From positions 109,379 through 173,378 of the forward strand of contig QKWP01000270.1 of the NCBI GenBank assembly GCA_003550325.1: a stretch of DNA of 64,000 nucleotides, read 5' to 3'. Shown here in pieces: positions 30,910 through 43,026 of this stretch. The notes under the pieces are model-generated. The model did no database searches, was not told the origin of the DNA, and saw nothing but the letters and a program-made list of their open reading frames with translations. Position 1 is the stretch's first letter. Every line of letters starts with the position of its first letter. The stretch is from Gigaspora rosea. Its lineage: Eukaryota; Glomeromycota; Glomeromycetes; Diversisporales; Gigasporaceae. Position numbers and translations under genes: made by a program.

Positions 30910-33900
30910 GTGATTAAAGTAGCATGCCACAATATTAATGGGATTAAAAATAATAGAGGCAAATTAGAAGCATTACTAGGTTGGGCATATGAAAAGGACA
31001 TTGAAATATTAGGGATAGTAGAGACGAATGCAAATGAAAAGAATTTGAAGTATCTATTGAAAGGAAAGAATTTTAAGGGTTTCTGGACAAGGGACGAGAT
31101 TAAAAAAAGGAAAGGGTCAGGTGTCGGCATATTGGTTAGTAAGAGATGGGAAAGGCATTTAGGAAAAGTCATACGGTTTGAGAAGTATATGATAGAAGCA
31201 AGATTTTACTTTAGAAAGTTCAAGTTGATCATAATAGTGGTCTACATTCCTCCCAATGACAAGGAAGTTGCAAAAATGATTCAGCAAAAAGTGGTTACGA
31301 AATTTTCAGAGCATTCTACCAATATACATTTATAGTGATGGGTGATTTCAATCACATAGTAGATAAGGAGCTTGATAGGGTGGGACCAAGCGAAGTTACA
31401 TCAACGAAGCTCTTACCGTTACATAGATGGTTTAAAAATCAGGGATTTATTGATGCTTTTAGAGTGTTAAATCCTGGCTTTAAGAAGTTCACCTGGTCTG
31501 GTCAAGATACAAAGTCCAGAATTGATCAGATCTGGATATCGGAAGATTTGAGCCTTGGGCTATGCAAGGCTAAAATTAAAGAAGCTGAAGTAATTACAGT
31601 GAGTGACTACAAAATAGTAACAGCAGAGATTTTATGCAAGTGATGGATAAAGTTATGTAATTTGATGGAGGAAAAAATAAAAACTCCAGCAAGAGTAGTG
31701 TACATATATGATAAAGCAACGAAGGAGAATTGGGAGAACTATCAAAATGACCTTGAGGTGTTCTTAAAAAAAAACAAGGGCTTAAGTAATTGTTTTGAAA
31801 ACGAATCAAAAGATAGTATCAATACCATATGGGACATTATTTACAATGGTATCAAGTATGCTGCAAAAAAGAACTTACCCAAAAAGAAGATAGTTAAGGA
31901 GGAGAGTAGCAAGAAACAGAAACCTCAGAAATCAGAACTGCACAAAACAAGTATACAGTTGAGTAAAATTATAAGTAAAATCAGAAAGGTTGTGGCAGGT
32001 AAACGTGTTTTTTGGAACCTAGAAGAGATAAACAAAGAAATTGTAGCAATAAATAGAAAAGGTGATTGCGAAGTGCCAGTAGTAAAATCAGATAATAGAA
32101 AAGAGCTTGTATTGTGGCTACAACATGCAAAGTTGAAGTGGAAAGGGCTAAGAGCACAAGAGAAGATTGAGTTCGAGAAACAGTCAGAAAAAGAGATAAG
32201 AGATGCAATTGACAGAAGGTGTGAAACAATTGATAGTAATATTCGAAAGATGTTGATTAGTTTGCTTGAAAAACCAACCAATAAAATAAAAATTGATAGA
32301 GTGCTCGAACAAAAAGGAGATAGTTGGGGTTTAATAAATATACCAGAGCTAGTACTAGAAAAAACAAAAGACTATTTTTGTGAACAATTTAGAGAAAGAG
32401 AGGTTGTACTAGATGAGGAGGTGTTTGAAGAGTTTTATAGGCCGTTGAAAGAGGTGAAAGCTGAATGGTACAATGATCTTGAAGAAGAGATTTCGGAAGA
32501 GGAGTGGTCGAATACAGTAAGAGAGATAAAGAGTAATACAGCTGCAGGAATTTCAGGAATAGGATATGTGTTGATCAAAAATGTTAGCAAAGAAACACAG
32601 AAAAAGTTTACAAGACTTGCTAGCTTGTGCATGAAATATAGCTGTATACCTGACAAGTAGAAGGTTGCGCAAATCTACTCGATTCCAAAGAGTAAAGATT
32701 GGGGTTATCAATTAAACAATATACAGCCTATAGCGCTTCTAGAAACATTTAGGAAATGTTTAACAAAAATCGTAACTAAAAGACTATCCAAAATAATGGT
32801 AGAGAAGGAGATATTGAAAGAGCCAAATTTTGCTGGACTACCTGGGTGTTCGACAGCAGAAGCAATTCATTTGGTAGAAATGATTGTTGAAGAGGCAAAA
32901 GAAAAAAGAAAGGAGCTTTGAGTAGTCTTACAGGATATGAAAAAAGCGTATGATTCGGTATCAATTAGAACTTTAAGATTTGCGCTACAGAGAGTTAAGC
33001 TGCCAGAACAAGTAATTAGGTTCGTGGTAGATCTATTTAAAGGTAGAAAAGTTAAAGTTTTGACTGAATTTGGCGAACAAAAGAATTTGAAGCAGGAGAC
33101 GGTATCGAACAAGGTGAAACAATTTCTTCTTTAATATGGAGAATTTTTTATGATCTGCTTCTTCGACGGATACAAGATGATGCTGAACTTGGTTATAGAA
33201 TTCAACAAGACGAGCTGTTAAATATTAGAACAAACTCGATAAAAGTAAATAAAGTGCAGCAGGCAGCAGTAGCTTTTGCTGATGACACCACATGGATAGC
33301 TGGGAGTAAAAACCAGATGGAAAAGTTAATTCAAATCTCGCAAAGGTTCTTTAAGTTTAATGATATTCATATTAACAGCAAGAAGTCCAAGCTACTTGTT
33401 ATAAATGCTAGTATCCAGAAGAAAGTGAGATATATTAAAATTGGCAAGGAGCGAGTTCAAGCAGAAAATAAGAAATCATTAGTTCAGGTGCTCGGAATTT
33501 GGCTAAGTAGTAGCACTAACGAACAGCAGTTAGAGAAAAAAGCAAAGTTGGTAGTAAGACAGTTTATGTGGGCAATACGTCACAAGAAGATGACTATAAG
33601 CTAGCTAATTTATACGAACAATGCATGCCTAGTACCAAAAATAGCTTACTTATTACAGACTACCAAATTATCTCAGGCGAGAATTGAAAAAATTCACCAA
33701 CCTGTTGTGAGGCTTATTAAAAATAAAATTGGGTTGTCTGCAATGACTGGGAACTATATTTTAACATCAAGGTTTAGGAAGATATAGATTGCTAGGACAC
33801 GAAGTGTTAAGTCAACAAGTAGTAAGCTTGCAGAATAGACTCAATAGTGTGGATCAGGTTGGCAAACTAACGAGATTAAGAGTTAAACAAGGATATGCCT

Positions 33901-36199
33901 TAGCAGGTCTAGTAACAGAGCAGTGGGAGAATTCCAAAAATCGCAGCTTACAAAAAATTTGGAAGAATAATTTAGCATGTCAATTTTGGTCAAAGCTAAA
34001 GAAATAGGAATTTCTATTAGAATGGCGGAGAGATCATGGAATATTTCTGGTTTTAGACCAACGATAGAAGAATTGGTAGGAGAAAGAATTTTCGCTAAGG
34101 CATATGAAAGTATTAAGGAGTACAACCTTTATTACATTAATCAGTTGATTGAAGAAAATGGTATTAAAATGATAACTTGGAACAAATTCTGTGCTTTGAG
34201 AGCCAAATCTTCGCGTGAAAGAAAAGCGAAATGGTTTGAAGAAATAGAGAAGAAACTTATTAAACACCAGAACACGAGGATAGTAGATAAGAGGTTTCAA
34301 GTTCAGGCAGAGAATGGTTTGTCAATGAAAACTTATGCATCGAAATTGTCAGAAGACAAAAGGAAGCATGAATGGGTTGTACTAAATAACGAAAAAGGAG
34401 AGACAGTTATAGGAAAAGTTAGAGAAAAGAAGAAGAAGAAGCTGCTAGTAGAAAGCTGGTCAGTAAATGAAGATAAAGAAAATAGAGTTCCCGAAGATGC
34501 AGAAATGTCGAGTTCTAAAAAAGGTCAAGATAAAAGTAAAGCAGATTTATTTTGGGTTAAAAGAGAAAACCTAATAGGAGTAGTACCAAAATTGGGTATT
34601 AAGCATAGTAAGAAAGTCCTAGTAATTACAAAAGAAATAGTAGGTTTTAAGGTAGAAAATGAAGGAAAAGAGATACTCAAATCTGAGACAAGAATGAAGG
34701 ATAATATACGAGTTTTTAGCCATGAAGAGTGTTTAATTAAGCAACAAGGTTTTGAAAGAGATTTAGAAGAGGAATTATTGGGACAGCTAAAAATTTTGAC
34801 TAGAAGGTGGCAGCCTAGCTACTGTTTTTACACAGATGGTTCGTTAGTAAAGAGAGGTGGCTCTACTGCAATGGGTGCAAGTTGGATATTGGTCGATGAA
34901 GAAAACGAGAGTAGTATAATAGAAGAGAAAGTTAAGTTTTTAAGGTAGCCGTCATCGACAAAGGCAGAATTAGTTGCAGTATTAATGGTAGTGTTAGTAT
35001 CATTGAGTAACAGTAGAATAGCAATTAAATTAGATGGTGCTGCTGCAATTGCAAGTCTAGAATGCATGACCAGATTAGATGATTTTAAAAGTTGGGGTAG
35101 GAAAAAGAATTATAAGTTAGTATCCAAAATCAAAGACTTGTGCAAGTCGAAAGGTATTAGGTTGGACTTGATTAAGGTTAAGGCTCATAGCAAGATTCGG
35201 TAGAATGAGAAAGCCGATGAATTAGCAAAAGAAGGAGCATCGTTGAAGAGAGCGTCAGATTTGAAATTAGAAGGAAATTGTAGATATCCGTACAAGATGT
35301 ATTGGATAGAGCTACCGGTAGAAGAACCAGCAAGAATACTAATGAAAGTAGTTTTAAATATGAGACTCGGAGCAGAATGGAGAAGCTCAAGTGTAATGCA
35401 GTCTTTTGAGGAAGACAATGAGCTGAGGCATCATTGGTCAAGGTTCTAGAAACAGAACAGGCAAAGAACGGGAGTAAAATGCAAGTCACTTGAAGCAAGT
35501 GGTAGGATGGCTTTTAGGCTCAAATACTTGAGTAATGAAGTGCCGGTTTTGACCATACTTAGAAAAAGAAAACCTGAAATATATAGCACGAGTACTTGTG
35601 TTGCCTGTCAGGAGGAAGACGTGACTCTCGATCATTTGACAGTATATAAAATGTATGATTGGTACTGGGAGATGATTGAGGAGATTGCTAGTGAAAGTGC
35701 ATGGAAGAAACTTGACGATTTAAGTAAGGTTTTATTACCCAAGCCTGAGTTTAAGAAGATTATTTTTGGCCCAACAAGTGAAATAAGAAGAAGCTAGTAG
35801 AAGAGTCATATTAGGGGTTTGCTTATCAATGATATGATAGACGAGTTATGTAAAGCTAAGATCAGTAAAAAAGAAGTCTATCGATGCTTGGATTTTTATT
35901 CTAGAATCATTGAGGAGTGTTTTTACAAAGAAATTTGGCAAAGACGATGTAAAGAAGTAAATCAGTGGGAAAAAGTTAACAGAATTTCAAGAAATAACAA
36001 GCGCAAGAAGTGTGACAAAGGGTTTTCTTCGAGGAAAGTTACGCCTTCTAATAGAATTCTAGGTGAAGGAAGTTTGTTGAATAATGAAGTTAAAGATGAT
36101 TACCGTCAAAGAAGGGAAGATTCAGTTGAAAGTTTGTTTTCTCAAGGGGTAGAAGATAGAATTGTAAATGGTGTTGTACCATTTTGGTTTGGTTTGTAA
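30910..36199 (+). pseudogene. LINE ORF2 (AP endonuclease, reverse transcriptase, RNase H), broken
   Basis: Endonuclease: ACHNINGIKNNRG (30922), IVETNA, YIPPND, then after a frameshift at about 31333 MMGDFNHIVD (31335), WSGQDTKSRIDQIWI, and SDYK at 31602 where SDH is expected, so the catalytic His is lost. RT: GIGYVLIKN, TAG at 32658 for an expected Trp (PDK*KVAQIYSIPKSKDWG), FAGLPGCSTAEAIH, TGA at 32919, VLQDMKKAYDSV (motif A, 32925-32960), frameshift near 33110, FADDT (motif C, 33275-33289). RNase H: FYTDGSLV (34828), STKAEL, LDGAAAIAS, KAHSKIR*NEKADELAK (TAG at 35201). Cys/His: CVACQEEDVTLDH (35599-35640). Last piece 35819-36199 is charged and ends VPFWFGL. The element cannot encode an active enzyme. 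Confidence 0.9.
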
Positions 36200-36363
36200 A
36201 ATTGCAAAGTAGCCAAGATAAATTTCTGGGTCATACGTGACTTAGTGTGACAGGTCGCATCTGGGTACAGATTAAGATAGCCGGATGATGCCGGGCTTGC
36301 AATTGCAAAGTAGTAACTACTAGAATTAGCTTAATTAGTTGATTCAATTTGTATTTAAGCACC
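36200..36363 (+). other. LINE 3' UTR with conserved CAGGT..GCCGG..TTGCAA block
   Basis: GTGACAGGTCGCATCTGGGT..TAGCCGGATGATGCCGGGCT-TGCAA (36248-36308) aligns with GCGGCAGGTTGTACTTGGGC..CAGCCGGGTAATGTCAGATT-TGCAA in the short retroelement at 46637-46696. Conservation in the 3' UTR of two otherwise different elements suggests it is the RNA site recognised by the LINE reverse transcriptase. Confidence 0.65.
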
Positions 36364-36383
36364 NNNNNNNNNNNNNNNNNNNN
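36364..36383. other. Assembly gap (20 N)
   Basis: Twenty N directly before the LINE poly-A tract; the length of tail and gap are therefore not reliable. Confidence 0.98.
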
Positions 36384-36454
<71 letters not shown>

Positions 36455-36464
36455 ATATTATATC

Positions 36465-36777
36465 TGATCTTATAATCTAATTAGTTAATTAGATAGTGCA
36501 TTATAGTACACACATACTAAAAATATAAACCTAATAATTACTAATATTTAAAATTTTAATTTATTATCTTTTTTAAAGCTTTTTCTAAATATAATATACT
36601 TTCAACAGTTTCACTTGCTGTTGTCCATCTTGTTTTTGAATAATTTTATTTTTTTTTTAATATTAGGGGTGTAGCTTCTGCCCCAAACTTTATTAATACT
36701 TAAGCAAATTGACATATGGTAGTGCCTTTTATACATACATATTATATACAAGTATTGAGACTAGAACTTCAGGCTAT
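36465..36777. other. AT-rich interval after the LINE
   Basis: No gene. The plus-strand frame 36709-36903 is part of the dispersed repeat that follows. Confidence 0.4.
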
Positions 36778-37372
36778 TGTTATAGAACAAGTTTTAGTAT
36801 TAGTTTCTTGAATGTATTTTCTAGTATTAGTTTAATTATATTTTATTTAGTTATTTTATTATCTTATATTATTATATTATTTTATATTATTTTATATTAT
36901 TAACTATATATAGCTTAGTTAGAAGTACGAGTAACATGGTTAACCATTTCTAACATTTCTACTATTTCTACCATTTCAACCATTTCTACCATTTCTATCA
37001 TTTCTACTATTTCTACCATTTTTACTATTTCTACCATTTCCAACATTTCTACCATTTCTGCCATTTTGTACTATTGTAACTACTAGCTATAAAAAGATAT
37101 ATAAACCCTAGCTTTAATCCCTCTTTAGCTTTAGAATTTGTTTCCTGCAATTCTTTAGTTATAGGAATTCTTTAGGTACAGAAACCTTTAGATAGTTTTG
37201 TAGCAAGTCTTGTAACATACTTAAATAAAATATATCTTTGCCCAAACTAAATACACTCCTGTTCTTTGAGTAACTATATTGAACTGCCACAGTGAGGAAA
37301 CATTCTACTTTCATACTGCTTCATATCTTCTCTAACCTTACAAGATCCCTGTCGCCATGTGCTATGTTGCTT
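36778..37372 (+). repeat. Dispersed repeat D, copy 2 (possible solo LTR)
   Basis: Starts TGTTATAGAA and matches 14190-14835 throughout: T-rich leader, TTCTACCAT array (36940-37070, shorter than in copy 1), ATAAAAAGATATATAAACCC, CAATTCTTTAGTTATAGG, AATAAAATATATC, and end ATGTGCTATGTTGCT. The flanks of the two copies are unrelated, which defines the ends to a few bases. Confidence 0.65.
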
Positions 37373-37599
37373 GTAGTATATTAAGAAGGCTATACCACTT
37401 GTAACATTTTGGTGCCTTCTGGTGGAAAGCATTAAAAACTGTTAAAAATATTAGAAATAGCCAGAACTTTTAGGCCTCTTTCTCTTCCTCCTTCTCTTTG
37501 AAAAATTGAAGCAGCCAAATATATTGTTCAAATAATGAAGAGTAAAAACATTAAGTTGAATCCTCTTCTTCTTTTTCTTTTGGAAAAGATTATTTCTTT

Positions 37600-37790
37600 T
37601 ATTTACATCTGACTATTACCAAGGAGTAATAGCTTTTGGTTTTCTTGTGAATTGAAAGAGATTTGTTCAGAAGGGCATACTTAAAGCCTCTTGCTTTTGT
37701 AGCACTGGTATTTTCCTGTCGAATTGAAAAAAATTCATTCAGAAGGGCATACTTGAAGCCTCTGCTTTTGTAGCACTCCATTTAGTTATT
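37600..37790 (+). repeat. Tandem duplication of an about 80-bp unit
   Basis: GAATTGAAAGAGATTTGTTC..AGAAGGGCATACTTAAAGCC..TTTTGTAGCACTGG is followed by a second copy at about 37715-37782. The minus-strand 60-aa frame contains the matching protein duplication (RGFKYALLN twice), but nothing else supports it as a gene. Confidence 0.6.
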
Positions 37791-37799
37791 TAGTTTTTT

Positions 37800-40773
37800 T
37801 TTTGAAGACACAGTTTAACAGTTTATTAATGAAAAAAATTTAATGAAAAAAACCTCACTCACTTAAAATTTGGTTCTCACCAAATCTCCAACTCTACAAA
37901 ATTCCAAATACTACATTCTACATTAACTCCACATCCACTTAAACCCAACCCCACAAAATTCCAAATTCATTATTTCCTACTGTTAATATAAACCCAATTT
38001 TACAAAAATCTGACTATATTAAACCCCAACTTTGCAAATCTGACACCAAGTACCCACTATATATATGCTATAACAAAACATTCATTATTAATTATTATTA
38101 CTTATCTCTTTATTTAAAATATTTTAATTTAATTTAATACATTTATCCAATCTAAACCTACTTCTAATTTCTAACCTCTAAACCCAACTATTTTAAAAAA
38201 AAATTTCTTATCTTTAAACCCGATCTCTAGATCCTTATTCCTATCTACTTTATGCTTATAATCCTAAACCAACTATACCTTTCTTATTTTAATCACCTAA
38301 TCCTCAATATGAATCACCCTATAACACATCTTTATATAACTGATCCTTATTTCCAAATTTACTAACCTAGTCTTAGATATACCTAACTAAAATCTGCTTT
38401 CACCCCTTGATCTTATTCTAAATTCGAGACTCTTAACTATCTACTCTAAATCTCCTTTTAAATTTAATCTAAACCTGGATCCATCACTTTCTTCCAGAGT
38501 TCTATCTTCTTATTATTTGACGATTTGGTTTAAGTTCCTATTACTCAAAAAAGAATTTGTATCTGGAAAGCTCTGCTTTATTATCTAGCAGAAGCCCAAT
38601 TCTGAAATACTAGTTTCAGTACACCAAGCTCAAAAGAAACTACGTGTTATTGAGGCTGGCAATAATTGGAAGACGTCGTAATTTTTTCTAACACTATAAC
38701 CCTTAGGAGCCTTACACTAATCTGTTTTATTCATACAGCCTGAAAATTGAAGAACGGTACATTTGTACTCAGAATGCTCTACTTCATCTTTCGTAGAAGC
38801 AATCCCAAAGTACTAAGCCCAGCAAATGGCTTAAGAAAAAGAGTTATCAATATTTAGATGCTCCATTCAAAGAAGCCTGCCAGGATCCTGAAATATACAT
38901 AAATAGGTCAGGTTAATTATCGGTTTGCTAAAAAAGAAAAGATCTATAGAAAAACTTCAAAAATAAGCAAAAAAATTACTATAAATAGAAAGATCTGCAT
39001 AAAAAACCTCAAAAATAAGCAAACTCATACCTGACCTATCTATGTATATTTTGGGGTTCTAGTTTGCCCTATATCCCACTTCAAAACTATTAGGAACCCA
39101 ACACTTGGCCCAAATAATATTGTTTGAGAAATATTGTTCTTACATCCTGATCCCAGAACAACAAGATGCAGAAGAAAGAAAAGAATTAAAAAAAATCATG
39201 TCAAAAAAAAAAGTATATAGTCCAAACCTCTAAACGAAAGGTGATAAAATTCTATCATCATCGCAACAAATAGAATAGGAAAGGAATTTGAACCTGAATT
39301 CTATTCTGCCTGGCCACCCAGCTAGAACTCAAGATCTTTTTCTCAAGGCTTATCGTTTCCAATTTTAAATTCGAACAACCAAGTTTTTAATCTACTGCAC
39401 CTTCGATCAAATCTGAAAAGAGGTTGATCCAAGAGCCTTGAGTTGAAAAACAAGACCCAGGATTAGTTAATGGCCCTACAAAAAATTTTTAACCTGGGTA
39501 CCACCTGCTTTACCCTAAAGAGACCAATTCGTTCTTCCAGAAATTAGATAAAAATTTTGGTTCAAAAACAACAAAAAAAAATATATATTTATTTATAGAT
39601 ATAAATAAATTGGTATTAATTTTGGCAATTATAGTCAAAAAAAAACAATAAGTACCTACTAACTCCTCATACGAAGTAAACCCATCACAAATTTGAATAT
39701 TGCAAGAACCAGAAAAGTTCCCCAATACGTCTTCTAATGGTGCTCTACTGAAAAAGACCTATACTTATTTTGGAAGAACTGGTTACTATGCCTTACCAAA
39801 GGGGATAAAACCACTTATTTACCACTTTCTAATAACTGACTAAAGCAAGTCCCCAGGTTCTGAAAGTAACGTATCAAACTCAACAGTAATAACATCTAGG
39901 CATAACCATATCAAAGACGAAAGAACTCAGGCCCCAAGACCCCATAGAACAAGACAAGATTTGACAAATCCTATATACATGAAGAAATTGATAAATATAC
40001 TCCAAATTGTCACAAAAAAAAAGGAAGAGAAAGAATATACCTGACCTATGTAGAAGTATGCATCAGAAGAAATCTGGTACCAAGTTCCAGATTCAGAAAA
40101 AAAAGACCTAAAATTAGTTACATACCCAATAAAAAAAAAAAAGAAAACTGTACCTAACATACATGAACAAGACCATATCTGGAAAAATGCACCAAGAGTG
40201 CTAAACATAGAAAGAAATCTTGGGAACTACTCAGAACCCTCAGACCCATTAAAGAGGTACCACCCTGGGACAACTACTTTGCAACAACCCAAAACCCTGT
40301 AAAGAAAGATAGGATCCAGCGAAGATAAGCCAAACCTGAAATTTACAGGAAATTAGTTGAAATATTTTAAAAAAAAAAAATATATATATATATATACTAC
40401 TTCAACCTGTGTCAAAAGAACTATGCATACGAAACAAGACATAAGAAAATACACTGAAACAGACCACACCCACAAGACAAGACTGTTTCTGAAAAGACAT
40501 AGCAATGGACAAAGGCTTACCAAGTACTAGAACGACAAAATGAAGACGTTAAGAGGTGAACGACAAGATATACCAATGGAGTAAAGCCAATAAATATTGG
40601 ATAGCCACCTCGCACTAATGAAGACCCAGTCAGAAAGTTCTACAAATGTCAAGATCGACACCCACTGAAATGCCAAAGCTAATGAAACCTAAAAAAAAGA
40701 AGAGCTATGTAGATGAAAAATCTTAAAAAACTATAATTACCTAGAGCGATGAATATTAGAAACGGCACCTACC
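37800..40773. other. 3-kb C/A-rich (plus strand) non-coding region
   Basis: No frame shows a recognisable domain. The plus strand is strikingly poor in G over 37850-38540. The string ACCTGACCTAT[C/G]TA recurs (38910 inverted, 39030, 40041) with TATACATA around the first two, forming an inverted pair about 130 bp apart (38890-39055), perhaps a small MITE. The remainder is unassigned; it may be an old transposon body. Confidence 0.35.
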
Positions 40774-41925
40774 TAGTGTTCTGACCTGGGTCAAATTATG
40801 GTCCACCTGAGTAGTCAACTTGCGGGTCACCCGTGGGACAACCCATGTGTTACCCATGTGGTAACCCGTATGAGTTTGTTATAAACTTCCCTTAGTTTGT
40901 ACTACTTCGCAAGAAAATTTGCCTGTATAATTACTATAAATATACCTCTGATCTATTTTTTTTAATCCTTTAAAATATTTAAATAAAATTTGGTATTATA
41001 ATTTTTAATAACAAGGATTATATTTTTGAATTATTTAAATTTATATTATAAGACAAAAAGTTTATGTTGCTTATAAGCTGAAAATATTAAATTTTAAAGA
41101 AATTTTTTAACCAAAAAAATATTTTACAATATCTTGGCGAATTCTTTAAATATTGGTTTTAAAAATATAGTTTCTAATACAATATTGTAGTTTATATAAA
41201 GGATGACAACTTTCATTATTTGTCTTTATATGATTTACTTGTAAAAATTAAGACTTGTATTAGAAGTGAAAATTTTTTTTATAGACGGGACATATAAAAT
41301 TTGAGAAAACCTAAAGAAAAATTTCTATAGTAAAAGTTCCAAAACAAAAACTTTAAACTTTTATTACACCAAAGTTTTTTAATAATTTTAAAAAAATTTT
41401 ATAATGAAGTTGATAAAACAGAACTAATATTATATTTTTTACTTAGAAAGTATATAGCTAAAATTAATATTTAAGGTTTTATTTAAAATATTTAAAATTT
41501 TAAAATTTTCGCAGGCAAATATGCCTGTATAACAAATTAAGGGATAAAATACAAGCTATATCTAGTGTTCTGACTAGTAGTGTACCATTTATATGATGTC
41601 TGATTTTTTTTAGTGTACAGTACGTATAGTACATACAGTAGTATAGTTGTATAGTGTATATAGTATGTGAAATACGTATAGTACGCATATGATATATATA
41701 AACTATCTATACACAAAATTTTGAAAGGAATAAATATGTTTAGAAATAAAAGTCAGTGTATATAGTATGTGAAATACGTATAGTACGCATATAATATATA
41801 TAAATATTTATACACAAAATTTTGCAAGGAATAAATATGTTTAGAAATAAAAGTCAGTTTTATAAGGGAAAATTTAAGATATAAATAGTTATATAATTTA
41901 TTCTAGAATATTCTAAAAATTTTTT
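40774..41925. mobile_element. GACCCG-family element, copy 2, right end truncated, with nested insertion
   Basis: Left end TAGTGTTCTGACCTGGGTC and GGGTCACCCGTGGG motifs correspond to the right end of 3376-3912 read inverted; 41567-41925 corresponds to 3763-3490. A segment of the core (GTGTATATAGTATGTGAAAT to AAATAAAAGTCAG) is repeated in tandem at 41652-41752 and 41753-41852. The outer right end is missing. Between the homologous parts lies the separate insertion 40889-41543. Confidence 0.7.
40889..41543. mobile_element. Element H copy 1 (ends CCCTTAGTTTGT), nested
   Basis: 655 bp with inverted ends CCCTTAGTTTGT / AACAAATTAAGGG and inner TTTGCCTGTATA pair. It interrupts GTTATAAACTATAAAATAC, intact at 3770-3800 (inverted) in the other GACCCG element, so the insertion is established by an empty site. 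Homologous along its length to 57292-57909. No coding frames. Confidence 0.75.
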
Positions 41926-41997
41926 TTGTATTTAAACTAATCTGTTTTTTAATTTTTAACTATACATATCATTATATTTTAATTATATATTTAAATA

Positions 41998-43026
41998 AGT
42001 TATTTCCGGATAGCTTCCAAAATCTCCCAAACCTTCATATAAATCGGCACCTAGTAGATCATGCACGCCAATATGCAACATGTGTTAATACAGCAGTTGG
42101 GATTAAAGAAATGGTGCACAGAATTTTTAAGTCGATTGTACCACATACAAACAAACACAACCTCGAACTTACATTACTTCGGCAAGTTAACACTTTGCAG
42201 ACGTTGAGGTACTTAGCTGATGGAGGAACAGATGACCGTATAAGCAATATGGAACCACAACTATTTAAAGAGTTAATTATTGAAACGCGATTACGTCACC
42301 TATTGTCGGGTTGGTGCATTAACGATAAAGACTTTTCAATTCACACATCTCGGGAATTTGCTCAAGGTAATAAGGAATTATTCAAGTTGCATTAAGTCTG
42401 TATTTCTATTAAGTGATTTAAGAACCAAATTTGAATAATTAGACAATCTTACCGAGATCAGTAATTTCTCACACTTTAATTGCTCTGAAATTAAGCTTGG
42501 ATCAAAATGGGATAAACAGAAAATTGAAAGCGCTGGATTCATTTCTGACAATCTCGAAACCAATGGACTTTTAGAGTGAATTATGCGAGTATATTCTTCA
42601 TATTTCTCTATTGAACAAGCACTATTAAATATGAAAATTAGATATTATCAAAATATATCTTATTCTATAGTAGAATCTAATAGTGATTATCAAGATGTAA
42701 GATTTTGTGTTGGTGAAGCTGTTGAAACCACTCTTTCTGATGGTGAACAACCCGCATTTGGAATAGTTAAAGGAATAATTGGACATAAATGGAATGATGA
42801 TCAAGATTATATATTTATTTATCTGGAATGGCTGGAATATCTTAATAAATTTGATGATTTATTGGACTGTCCTATTTACTATCTTCAAAATGCTAATAAT
42901 AATTCTTGGGATCGAATCCACCCAATTTCCATTGTGTCAAGATTACCATATATTCCATTCATTCACAATTGTAAGTCAAAATGTTCTTTACAACAACATG
43001 ATATTACAAATCGTGAATATATCTGA
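41998..43026 (+). pseudogene. AM-fungus gene remnant (transposon-associated type?)
   Basis: First piece: SFQNLPNLHINRHLVDHARQ.. (from about 42000) continuing through GIKEMVHRIFKSIVPHTNKH, LLRQVNTLQTLRYLADGG and LRHLLSGWCIN to a stop at 42395. After a frameshift: LTEISNFSHFNCSEIKLGSK, IESAGFISDNLETNGLLE, a TGA, then MRVYSSYFSIEQALLNMKIR, QDVRFCVGEAVETTLSDGEQ, AFGIVKGIIGHKWNDDQDYI, FIYLEWLEYLNKFDDLLDCP and a stop at 43024-43026. The 'LPNLHINRHLVDHA..EMVHRIFK' part recalls the C-terminal regions found with fungal CACTA/KDZ-type transposases, from memory only. The second half looks like a small beta-rich (BAH-like) module. Two stops and one frameshift: not functional. Confidence 0.6.

Larger units (their letters stand above)
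28787..36451 (+). mobile_element. Full-length degenerate LINE (EN-RT-RNase H) with 13-bp TSD and poly-A
   Basis: The unit is flanked by the exact repeat TTTATATTATATC (28774-28786 and 36452-36464), which fixes both ends: 7.66 kb including a 68-nt poly-A (36384-36451) and a 20-N assembly gap just before it. It holds a 5' region, an ORF1 and an ORF2, both broken by many stops and frameshifts. The domain order endonuclease, reverse transcriptase, RNase H, Cys/His motif is that of I/Tad-group LINEs. Most premature stops sit where TGG, CAR or CGA is expected, so C:G to T:A changes explain them. Confidence 0.9.

Noticed and set aside
31925..32281. Minus-strand 118-aa hydrophobic frame and similar frames in 29.4-35.5 kb
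   Set aside because: Antisense shadows of the Lys/Glu-rich LINE ORFs.
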